From contig CAJQUN010000032.1 in NCBI GenBank assembly GCA_907163345.1, positions 6,114,424-6,178,423 of the forward strand: a stretch of DNA of 64,000 bases, in the 5' to 3' direction. Shown piece after piece: positions 22,733 through 33,050 of this stretch (the first letter of the stretch is position 1; each line of letters opens with the position of its first letter). Both the position numbers and the translations under genes were made by a program. The notes below the pieces were generated by a model. It was not told where the DNA came from. It saw nothing but the letters and a program-made list of their open reading frames with translations, and did no database searches. Source of the stretch: Haberlea rhodopensis. Lineage: Eukaryota > Streptophyta > Magnoliopsida > Lamiales > Gesneriaceae.

Positions 22733-24768
22733 GCTTGTTCGAAATTTAAATTGTTTACTCGTGGGATCAGGATGTTTGGTCCACGTTTAAACTTAAGATT
22801 GCCTAAGTGGTTGTGCTCGGGGTAGCGAGCTTGTTTGGAATTTTAATTGTTTACTCGTGGGATCGGGATGTTTGGTCCACGTTTAAACTTAAAATTGCGT
22901 GGTTGTGCTCGGGGTAGCGAGCTTGTTCAAAATTTTAATTGTTTACTCGTGGGATCGGGATGTTTGGTCCACGTTTAAACTTAAAATTGCCGAAGTGGTT
23001 GTGCTCGGGGTAGCGAGCTTGTTCGGAATTTTAATTGTTTACTCGTGGGATCGGGATGTTTGGTCCACGTTTAAACTTAAAAATGCCTAAGTGGTTGTGC
23101 TCGTGGTAGCGAGCTTGCTCGGAATCTTAATTGTTTACTCGTGGGATCGGGATGTTTGGTCCACGTTTAAACATAAAATTGCCTAAGTGGTTGTGCTCGG
23201 GATAACGAGCTTGTTCGGAATTTTAATTGTTTACTCGTGGGATCGGGATGTTTGGTCCACGTTTAAACTTAAAATTGCCTAAGTGTTGTGCTCGGGGTAG
23301 CGAGCTTGTTCGGAATTTTAATTGTTTACTCGTGGGACCGGGATGTTTGGTCCACGTTTAAACTTAAAATTGCCTAAGTGGTTGTGCTCGGGGTAGCGAG
23401 CTAGTTCGGAATTTTAATTGTTTAATCGTGGGATCGGGATGTTTTGTCCATGTTTAAACTTAAAATTTCCTAAGTGGTTGTGCTCGGGGTAGCGAGCTTG
23501 TTCGGAATTTTAATTGTTTACTCGTGGGATATGGATGTTTGGTCCACGTTTAAACTTAAAATTGCCTAAGTGTTTGTGCTCGGGGTAGCGAGCTTGTTCG
23601 GAATTTTAATTGTTTACTCGTGGGATCGGGATGTTTGGTCCATGTGCTCGGGGTAGCGAGCTTGTTCGGAATTTTAGTTGTTTACTCGTGGGATCGGGAT
23701 GTTTGGTCTACGTTTAAAATTAAAATTGCCTAAGTGGTTGTGCTCGGGTAGCGAGCTTGTTCGTAATTTTAATTATTTACTCGTGGGATCGGGATGTTTG
23801 GTCCACGTTTAAACTTAAAATTGCCTAAGTGGTTGTGCTCGGATAGCGAGCTTGTTCGGAATTTTAAATATTTACTCGTGGGATCGGGATGTTTGGTCCA
23901 CGTTTTAACTTAAAATTGCCTAAGTGGTTGTGCTCGGGGTAGCGAGATTGTTCGGAATTTTAATTGTTTACTCGTGGGATCGGGATGTTTGGTCCACGTT
24001 TAAAATTAAAATTGCCTAAGTGGTTGTGCTCGGGGTAGCGAGTTTTTTCGGAATTTTAATTGTTTACTCGCGGGATCGGGATGTTTGGTCCACGTTTAAA
24101 CTTAAAATTGCCTAAGTGGTTGTGCTCGGGGTAGCGAGCTTGTTCGGAATTTTAATTGTTTACTCTTGGGATAGGGATGTTTGGTCCACGTTTAAACTTA
24201 AAATTGCCTAAGTGGTTGTGCTCGGGGTAGCTAGCTTGTTCGGAATTTTAATTGTTTACTTGTGGGATCGGGATGTTTGGTCCATGTGCTCGGGGTAGCG
24301 AGCTTGTTCGGAATTTTAGTTGTTTACTCGTGGGATCGGGATGTTTGTTCTACGTTTAAACTTAAAATTGCCTAAGTGGTTGTGCTCGGGGTAGCGAGCT
24401 TGTTCGGAATTTTAATTGTTTAATCGTGGGATCAGGATGTTTGGTCCACGTTTAAACTTAAAATTGCCTAAGTTGCTCGGGGTAGCGAGGTTTTTTGGAA
24501 TTTTAATTGTTTACTCATGGGATCGGGATGTTTGGTCCACGTTTAAACATAAAATTGCCTAAGTGGTGTGCACGGGGTAGCGAGCTTTTTCGGAATGTTA
24601 ATTGTTTACTCTTGGGATCGGGATGTTTTACTCGTGGGATCGGGGTGTTTGGTCCATGTTTAAAGTTAAAATTGCCTAAGTGTTTGTGCTCGGGGTAGCG
24701 AGCTTGTTCGGAATTTTAATTGTTTACTCGTGGGATCGGGATGTTTGGTCCACGTTTAAATTTAAAAC
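22733..24768 (+). repeat. 96-bp tandem repeat array of the Tat element
   Basis: About 21-23 copies of a 96-base unit containing TTTACTCGTGGGATCGGGAT, GTTTGGTCCACGTTTAAACT and TGCTCGGGGTAGCGAGCTTG. Two copies share the same about 31-base internal deletion (near 23640 and 24285), about 643 bases apart, so part of the array was duplicated as a block. Arrays between pol and the 3' LTR are common in Tat elements. Small open frames inside it are repeat artefacts. Confidence 0.95.
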
Positions 24769-24861
24769 ATCGTTGTTGTTTTGTATGAAGGAAAGTAGCC
24801 AAGTGAATAAGTAAGTTTATTCATATCGAAAAGTAATACAAGAGAAAGTAGAATCCCTATT
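24769..24861 (-). other. Likely 3' untranslated end of the Tat antisense gene
   Basis: Short AT-rich stretch between the stop of the antisense frame at 24862 and the tandem array. No separate feature seen. Confidence 0.35.
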
Positions 24862-25148
24862 CTACGGATGAAACATCTCTTCAGGGAGACTTTCTAATGC
24901 AGCCCGCACATCGAGGTAATCTTTCGAAGCTTCTTCGGTAGGGTAGCCTTGAGCTTTAAATTGGCTGACACATGCTTCAAATCCATGATCAAAAAACTTA
25001 GAAGCACGGTCTGCCACCATGTTACCATACTCTGGAGACTTCAAAAATTCAGCCTTCTTGGTGAGCCAGAATTCTTCCATTCGAGCAGCAGTTGAAGATT
25101 TCTCTTGAGCAAGTTGCTCAGAGACGGATCGATATTGTTCAGCCATAG
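24862..25148 (-). pseudogene. Tat antisense gene, last coding segment
   Basis: C-terminal part of the minus-strand extra gene: about 95 codons, helical and charged (EQLAQEKSSTAARMEEF), ending in PEEMFHP. It joins in the same reading phase to 36984-37238 if the Athila element and its duplicated CATAG are removed, so this is one exon split by the insertion. Confidence 0.8.
25144..25148. repeat. Target site duplication of the Athila element (left)
   Basis: CATAG before the LTR at 25149, repeated at 36984-36988. Confidence 0.9.
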
Positions 25149-26580
25149 TGTTGCGTAAAATCCTTTACCGCAAGCGCACGGTAGTCAAGTTTTAGTATAA
25201 AAAGATGTCAAACCCACAGAGATTGAATAAATAGTTAAATCTAAGTACTGAATTAAAATAATCCTTGCTTTATTTAGAGAATCGAATGGTTGAGTGTTAT
25301 GTGAATAATAAAAATCAATTAACTAACGATGATCAAATATTGAGTTGAAAAGAAATCAACTGGAGACGAATCTAGGAGTACGATTTCACTTGTTCATCAA
25401 CTACACTTATCATTCCTTGATTTCCATGTTATGGATTTCATAGTTTACTAGTCGAGAATTCTTATTTATTTCTACTCCCTCTCCCGAGTGTTAAGAAGAA
25501 GTAATCATCTAACATCAATCTTGATATCCCTATCTAAGATCAATTATCAAACAATTGTAAAAGCACAGTAATTCCTTTAACGACTTCTATGGAGTTATAG
25601 GCCTCTCGAACAATATAACTACCACGATATGAATTCCTTTTGTCCTATTCACAACCCCTCTCCCGAGTGATAGATCAAAAATATAACATCATTCAATCCA
25701 TGGCCAGTAGATTAAAAGCATTAAGAACAGGAAAACATAAATAAACCATACGGAAATCCAAATACTTCAATCAATTCATAATAAGCGTAGTTTCAAAACA
25801 AGCTACATCCTCTCCTAGAAAATAAAATTAGCTCATGCTAGAAGTAATTACACACATAGAAATGTTTAAATAACCCATAAAAACTGATAAAAAGTTAGAG
25901 ATACAAAACGAATTGGACGCTATTCTTCGATCTCCGATGAACGTCGTCGTCTCGTGATGAAATCTCTACTTTTTGCTCCGAGCCGTCGTCGTTATTTTCT
26001 CCTTTTTTCTACCCTAGCCTCCTCTCTATTTCTCAATGTCTAAGTCTGAATATCTTTTTCTTGGTCCATCCCCCTTTCAAATCCCCCGTGCATCAACTAT
26101 GGAAAGCAGCCAAAATTTCCAAAATTCGAGTGGCGTAATTACGCCTCAAAACAAGCGTAACTACGCCTGATGATGTGTCAAGAAATGTGGCTTCCCGCGC
26201 GACTGGCGTAATTACGCCTACAAAGCGGCGTCTTTACGCCTGAATAAATTCTCAAAAGCCGTAGCTTAGGCGTAGCTAAGCCTGAATGAGGCGTAGTTAC
26301 GCCTCATGTATTTCTTCAAAATCTGAATTGTCGTGGCTTAGGCGTCTTTACGCCTGAATCAGGCGTAATTACGCCTGATGCTTTGATGGAAAGTGTTGAA
26401 TTTTGACTTCAATTCATCCTTTCTTTCCGCCATTTGCACCCTTTTAATCCACAAAACATGTAATTACCTGGATTCCTGCAAAACAACACATAACAAAACC
26501 AAAAGCGTAATTCTGATCGAAAACTAGCACTAAACCATGCAAAATAAGAAGAAATATAAGTTTATAAAATACACTTATCA
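25149..26580 (-). repeat. 3' LTR of the Athila element (left)
   Basis: 1432 bases, on the plus strand from TGTTGCGTAAAATCC to TACACTTATCA. Near its inner end (26130-26385) it has about nine copies of the near-palindrome GGCGTAATTACGCC and variants. Confidence 0.93.
26130..26385. repeat. GGCGTAATTACGCC palindrome cluster, Athila 3' LTR
   Basis: Repeated 14-base palindromes or half-changed versions (GGCGTAACTACGCC, GGCGTCTTTACGCC, GGCGTAGCTAAGCC), spaced mostly 20-50 bases apart. The same cluster occurs in the other LTR (36535-36780) and again inside the element (29780-30010). Confidence 0.9.
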
Positions 26581-26593
26581 AACCCCCTAAACT
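26581..26593 (-). promoter_or_regulatory. Polypurine tract of the Athila element
   Basis: Minus strand AGTTTAGGGGGTT directly before the 3' LTR, the normal position of the plus-strand primer tract. Confidence 0.8.
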
Positions 26594-28145
26594 TAAACTT
26601 TTGCTAGTCCCGAGCAAAACAACAACAAAAACAAAACAAAAACAAATCAAAACAAAATTGACACGAAAAGACACACAAAACAAAGTTGTAAAACATTCCA
26701 ATTGTGTAGGCCTCAAAAGTATTCAAACATGCATATCACTTTCTCAAGAATTCTCAAGTGTGTGTGTGCTACAATTTCCATTTATTCATTAACTCAAAGC
26801 GCTATTTACTCACACAAATCAATAGGACTTTGCAAGGTATAGGTTCAAATTGCATTGTTCAAAAACAGAGTGTAGCTTTGATAAATGCTAACAATGCATC
26901 AAGACTAGGTAATGAGATGCTCATATGTGAATGTCAAAACCATGTTTATTACAAGTGTTTCTTGAGTGTCATAGGTTCACTATTTATAACCTTCTCCACT
27001 AGTATATTAGACAAATGTGGCTTGGTCAATAGGTCTTAATAAGCTTGTAACGTTAGGCTTTGGCTCATGGCTTCAATAAAAGGAAAGGATTTTCAAAGCA
27101 AGAGAGTAAGTTAAAATTATAATCAATTTGCGCATTCTCATCCCGCTTTCGATTCCTTCTATTGATGATTCATCAATTTTATTTTCTTTTCAATTCATCC
27201 TCTTCATCATTCACCTCATTATTTTTCTATTTTTCATTGTTACTCCACTTCTAATTTTCAATTAAGATCATAGGAGCTATTTGAGCTTTTAAAGCGCAAT
27301 AGAAGCTTACTCCCTTGAGGGTGGGAAATAGTGTATAAGCTCTCAACAAGGTGGTTGATGTGGTATCTTGAAACGATTCCGAATGGGGTTATTCATGTGC
27401 CTAAACACATGCCATTCGATTTGTATTAAGCTCAAAAGGGTAACTAAAGATAAAATGATGTCATTTGGTGGTTTCAAAGGCTCAAACGATCAAAAAATTG
27501 CCTAAATCATTCCTAAGCCACATATGTCTGTATTTCGCCTCAAAGGTTACTATAGTAAGTTCTATACTACTCTCAATTCACAAATAACTTACATGATTTG
27601 GCCAATATGCTCAGATTGCATCTGAAAACCATGGTAATATCAGGAAAAAAAATTTGAATGAGATTCTAAAAGGTATTGCAAACAATTCAATCCTCATTCT
27701 TTTATACTTAAGCTCAAAGGGGCTACTATGACAAATTTCTATCAATGAATAAAGGCCGAAATGATCAAGAATCGCCTATATCATTTTTGTGTTCGTTCAA
27801 ATCATCATTGATTAATCAAATGGTCATGGTCTCTAGTGCATGAATATGTGAGAACTCAAGAGCAACATGAAAACATGAAAATTTTAAAATTTTCCACAAG
27901 TCAACTCAATTTTTCATCATTGGCCTCAACTGACTCGTAATACAACTTATGACACTCAAAACTAAAAAGACTCTAAATCAAGACAAACCAAACAAAATAA
28001 GGAAAACAGACAAACAAAAACAACAGGATTCCAAGTAGTTTGAGACAGTTCAAATTACCCCCCCTAAACTTAGAAATGTGCATTGTTCTCAATGCATACA
28101 CATGAAGAAAGAAATAGAACGATGTACATACCTAAGCGACGACCG
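26594..28145 (-). other. Athila spacer between env-like frame and purine tract
   Basis: About 1.5 kb without a supported gene, as usual near the 3' end of Athila elements. A second purine tract lookalike (TTTCTAAGTTTAGGGGGGGT on the minus strand) lies at 28059-28078. Confidence 0.6.
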
Positions 28146-29305
28146 TCATTGGTCATCGTCATCCATATCGTCGGGGGGCGGTTGTGGAAATGGGGATGGC
28201 TGGAAAGTCGGCTGCTGTGGAAACGCTCTATGAGGAAACTCCTGAGCGAGGGCTAATGTGAAGTTCACGACAAAGTTCATATAGGTGTCTTGACACTGCT
28301 GGAACGCCTCTTTGCGCTGCATGTATGCCTCATGATTTTGGTGGAATTCGGCCCATTGATTAGCTTGAGCCACTACAGTTTGCTCCAAATCTGTGAGTCG
28401 GTGAACAATAGTGGGAAGGTCCGGGAGTGGTTCAGATTCATTCGGTTGTGGCCCATTGGAGGTGCTGGCTTGGCTAGAAGATGGGGGGCGTCGCCTTCGA
28501 GCATGTCTAGCCAACATTATCGGCTTCTGAATTTTCAATCGCTCTTCTTCAGGGCCCCATCGCACCCCCGCATAGTAGCATAGATCGGTAATGAGCATGG
28601 GGTGTGGGAATCCCAAAGTCGTTGCCCCCCTGCAAGCAAACTCGATAGAATACTGGAGAAGAAGCCCTAATCGATAGACATCCCAGTCATAATAGCATAT
28701 AACAATAAAGCTCTGTCCTTGGTGACATCAGTGGCGTGAAGAGCCTGCTTCCTGTTTAAGGCGTGCCTTGATGAAGGCGAACCATAACTTCTCGGTGGCT
28801 TTAAGTGCCGAGGCTTGAAAATTGACGAATTTGTCTTGATTCATTCTCCAGCGGGCAGTAGGGCCACACAACCTCAAAATTACTTCATTATAGTCAATGG
28901 TTCCATTGACAAAGGTAGTGTACTCATCCTCATCCACATCATGTATCTCAAAAAGCGTATTGATCATGTGGCGGTCAAACGCTACCATACGTCCGCGAAC
29001 CAAGACCTTAAAATCCTCATGGCACACAGAGAGGTTGGCATAGAATTCCCTTACGACCGGTTGCACAGCATCATTTGGCTCTTTTATAAATTCCCCCACC
29101 CACGAGCTATTGCATTTTGAATGATGGTGTGTCGGGGCTCCGCTAAGTCAAACCCACGCTCGCTAATCCAAGGCCGAGCTAATACTGTCTTATAATTGGC
29201 CTCAGCATCCACATTCCAGAATTTTTGGGCGTCAAATGACCCCGATGAAGAGGCGGGTTCTTTGCCTTTGGAAGTGCTCCCTTTTGGTTTCTTGTTGGGT
29301 GCCAT
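28146..29305 (-). pseudogene. Athila env-like ORF, broken
   Basis: The extra frame after integrase that defines Athila; its role is not known, though it has been called env-like. Segments: 29084-29305 (basic Ser/Lys-rich start, FWNVDAEANYKTVLARPWI), 28728-29099 (REFYANLSVCHEDFKVLVRG, the plant 'putative transposon protein' type of domain), and 28146-28616 (LLYYAG-like region then a Pro/Gln-rich acidic tail). Frameshift near 29090 and frame change plus stop between 28730 and 28616. I see no membrane segment. Confidence 0.72.
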
Positions 29306-30130
29306 TTATACTTCCAATAAACCAACTCAACAATAACCCAACTTGGCTAATGCACCCCCTCAACAACAACTCCAATACCACAATTCACAAAAATTATCAC
29401 CCCAATTCAACTTCACAAGAATTATCACACTCACTTCAACTCCACATCTATATACCACAAAATATGTCCACCTTTTCTTGCAAAAGCTCAATAATCATGA
29501 AGGAATTATACTTACCCAACCTTAGATGAAGAAGATTCGAATTTTGTTGGCTAAGCAAGACCACCTCTTTGCAACCCCCTAAACTTGCTTCCTTGAACGA
29601 ATTGACTCCCAAAATCCTGTAATTAATCGACAACAATATAGACTATAGAGATTGGATAGCTTAATTAAGAGGAATTGAAGGGAAAAGTTGGGAATTGAAA
29701 AATTGAGGGAAAGAGGCGTGAGTCAGGGTTGAAGGAGATGAGAATTTCTGAAAAATGAGAATCTGACTTAAAATACGCGAGGCGTAATTACGCCTACTGT
29801 TCGGCTTTTATTTTTTTTAAAAATAATGGTAGGCGTAACTACGCCAAAAACAGGCGTAGTTACTCCTATGCTACGTCAATTCATTATTTTTCGAAAAATT
29901 GACAGGCGTAATTACGCCAAAAAGAGGCGTAGCTACGCCTGTGGTACGACATTTCAAAAGCAAAAAAAAAATTTGTGGCGTATTTACGCCTGTAAAGGCG
30001 TAAATATGCTCCCCATTTTTCTTTTTCTTTTTTAATAAAATAAAATAAAAAAAAGGATACATAATTTGGGTTGCTTCCCAAAAAGCGCTTAGTTTATAGT
30101 CCTCAGCCCGACTGTCTTCCATTCCTTCAC
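29306..30130 (-). repeat. Athila spacer with internal palindrome cluster
   Basis: Between integrase and the env-like frame. From 29780 to 30010 it has about eight copies of GGCGTARYTACGCC-type palindromes, the same motif as in the LTRs. A third purine tract-like CCCCTAAACTTGC is at about 29576. The spacer has no coding capacity. Confidence 0.8.
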
Positions 30131-30816
30131 TTAGGCTCGCTCAGATGAACCTGGTCCACGTCTCTTACTTCTTCCCCAAAATAATGCTTCAAACGCTGCC
30201 CATTTACTTGAAATGTGTGACCATCATCGCATTTCAGTTCAACCATATGGGGTCACTTTCTCAATAGTGAACGGCCCAGACCATCGCGACTTCAACGTTC
30301 CTGGGAATAGTCGGAGACGAGAGTTATAAAGACTTTCTGACCAGGAATGAACTCTCTTCTCACGATTTTCTTGTCATGCCATTTCTTCGTTTGCTCGTTG
30401 TAAATTTTAGCATTTTCATAAGCTTCATTGCGAAACTCATCCATTTCAGTGAGCTGTAGCAACAGTTGCTCACCAGCAACCTTCAAATCAAAGTTCAGCT
30501 TCTTTATGGCCCAGAAAGCCCGATTCTCCAACCCTACAGGTAAGTGGCATGCTTTCCCAAAGACTAGACTATATGGGGACATCCCTATGGGAGTTTTGAA
30601 TGAAGTTCGGTATGCCCATACTGCATCATCCAATTTCAGAGCCCAATCCTTTCGGTTGATGCTGACAGTCTTTTCTAAAATTAACTTAATTTCTCGGTTA
30701 GAGATTTCAGCTTGGCCATTAGTCTGTGGATGATAAGCCAATGCAATCTTATGCCTCACACTGTATTTCGCCATCAGCACTGAAGATCTTGTTACAGAAG
30801 TGGGTCCCTTCATCAC
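30131..30816 (-). pseudogene. Athila integrase, C-terminal part
   Basis: Continues the integrase of the upstream pol frame after a frameshift near 30770. Carries the catalytic Glu region (QTNGQAEISNREIK), LDDAVWAYRTSFKTPIGM and YSLVFGKACHLP, then a helical region to about 30292. The last part, to about 30131, is in yet another frame. Non-functional as it stands. Confidence 0.85.
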
Positions 30817-33000
30817 TTACAATCGATCTCGAAGTGCCAAACCGTGTAAAGATGTTCTTTTGCACAAACTTAACCACGACATGAGCGTCATTAGTTGATG
30901 TGGCAATCGCTTCAACCCACTTAGAAACATAGTCCACTGCTAGAAAAATATATGACTGCCCACAAGATGGTGGAAAGGGGCCCATGAAATCAATACCCCA
31001 TACATCGAAAATTTCTATTTCCAAGATATTTGTCAACGGCATCTCATGGCGTTTGGAAATATTACCAATGCGTTGACAACGATCACACGTCTTCACCAAA
31101 GTATAACTGTATCGATGTAGCTCTGGCCAATAGAAACCCGATTGAAGCACTTTTGCTGCCGTCCTTGATGCTCCAAAATGTCCTCCATAAGGTGTGGAGT
31201 GACACTTTTCTAGAATCTCTCTTGATTCCTCCTCAGTTACACATCTTCTGACAATTTGGTTTGCACAACGTCTGAATACATACGGTTCATCCCAGTAATA
31301 ATTCTTCACGTCATGAAAGAACTTTTTCCTTTGCTGATAAGTGAGGTCTGGAGGCAATATACCACACGACAAATAATTAGCAAAATCAGCAAACCACGGG
31401 GTTTTAGTACCTACCTCAAAGAGATGTTCATCAGGAAAGTTCTTTTGTATGACTCCATGATCCATTTGATCCTCCAACTCCAAACGGGACAGGTGATCTG
31501 CTACTTGATTCTCACTGCCCTTTTTATCCAAGATCTCGAAATCAAACTCTTGTAGCAACAAAATCCATCGAATCAACCGGGGTTTTGCATCCTTCTTCAC
31601 AAAAAGATAACGAATAGCTGTGTGATCTGTGTAAACTATGACCTTTGTCCAGATCAGATATGCTCTAAACTTGTCGAATGCAAACACCACAGCTAGCATT
31701 TCTTTCTCGGTGGTCGTGTAATTCTGTTGGGCTCCATCAAGAGTTCTACTTGCATAGTAAATTGCCCTAAAAATCTTGTCTCTCTTTTGCCCCAATACTG
31801 CTCCCACAGCATAGTCGCTGACATCACACATTAAAACAAATGGCTCCTTCCAATCCGGCACTATGATAATCGGTGCTGATATAAGTGCTTTCTTTAGCCT
31901 GTTAAATGCCTGCAAACACAAATCATCAAAGACAAAAGGTGAGTCTTTTTCTAACAAATTACACAAGGGCTTAGCTATTTTAGAAAAATCTTTATAACAG
32001 CGATAAAACCCGGCATGTCCAAGGAAGCTCCTAATAGCCTTCTCATTGTTCGGAGGTGGAAGCTTCTCAATTGCAACCACTTTTGCTCGATCCACTTCAA
32101 GTCCTTGAGATGACACCTTATGGCCAAGGACAATACCCTCTTGCACCATAAAGTGACATTTCTCCCAATTTAACACGAGGTTCTTTTCTTGGCAGCGCTG
32201 TAACACAAGAGATAGGTTATGCAAACAATGGTCAAAAGAGGAACCAAATACCGAAAAGTCATCCATGAAGACTTCTAGGATCTCCTCCACCATATCTGAA
32301 AATATCGCCATCATGCACCGTTGAAAGGTAGCAGGTGCGTTGCATAAAGCAAAAGGCATTCTTCTAAATGCAAAAATGCCATATGGACAAGTAAATGTTG
32401 TCTTCTCTTGATCCTCGGGGTCTATGGCAATTTGATTGTACCCTGAATAGCCATCTAAGAAACAGTAATAACAATAACCGGCTAACCTGTCGAGCATCTG
32501 ATCAATAAATGGAAGAGGGAAGTGGTCCTTCCTTGTAGCCTTGTTGAGTTTCCTATAGTCAATGCAAACTCGCCACCCCGTCACAGTTCGAGTTGAGATC
32601 AACTCATTATTTTCATTTCTTACCACTGTCATCCCTCCTTTCTTTGGCACAACCTGTACTGGGGAGACACATGCACTATCTGAAATAGCATAAATAATCC
32701 CAGCATTTAACAATTTAAGCACTTCTGCTTTTACTACCTCCTTCATTGCTGGATTCAACCGCCTTTGATGGTCAATGGAGGGAACGAAGGAATCCTCCAT
32801 AAGTATTTTATGCATGCATAAAGACGGGCTAATCCCCTTGATATCAGAAATCGACCAACCCAAAGCAGATTTAAATGTCCTCAATACACGTAATAATTTA
32901 TCTTTCTCTAAAAAACAAAGAGATGAAGATATAATTACCGGGTATGTCGAATTCTCACCCAAGAAGACATAAGTAAGGTGGGCCGGTAGTTCTTTCAATC
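30749..33000 (-). pseudogene. Athila pol: reverse transcriptase, RNase H and start of integrase
   Basis: One open stretch of about 749 codons. In order: RT (VCIDYRKLNKATRKDHFPLP, FLDGYSGYNQI, catalytic FMDD in VFMDDFSVFG), RNase H (MCDVSDYAVGAVLG, YTDHTAIRYL, ENQVADHLSRLE), integrase zinc module (CHSTPYGGHFG ... CDRCQRIG), first Asp (WGIDFMGPF) and second Asp (VSDEGTHF). The apparent start at 32998 is a TTG and simply the edge of the frame: the true polyprotein enters from the gag-protease frame through a frameshift at about 33001-33050. It ends in another frameshift near 30770, so integrase is split. Catalytic residues of RT and RNase H look intact. Confidence 0.92.
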
Positions 33001-33050
33001 CGAGCTCGCCTTCGTATCTTCTTTGACTGATGTATCTCGTACATCTTCCT

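Noticed and set aside
22899..24698. Small frames inside the 96-bp array
   Set aside because: Periodic products of the tandem repeat with many disrupted units.
22733..24768. CRISPR-like array
   Set aside because: Units are contiguous 96-mers without unique spacers, inside a plant retroelement.
32950..33000. True start of Athila pol at 32998
   Set aside because: The codon there is TTG and the protein already lies within the polyprotein; the frame edge is caused by a frameshift.
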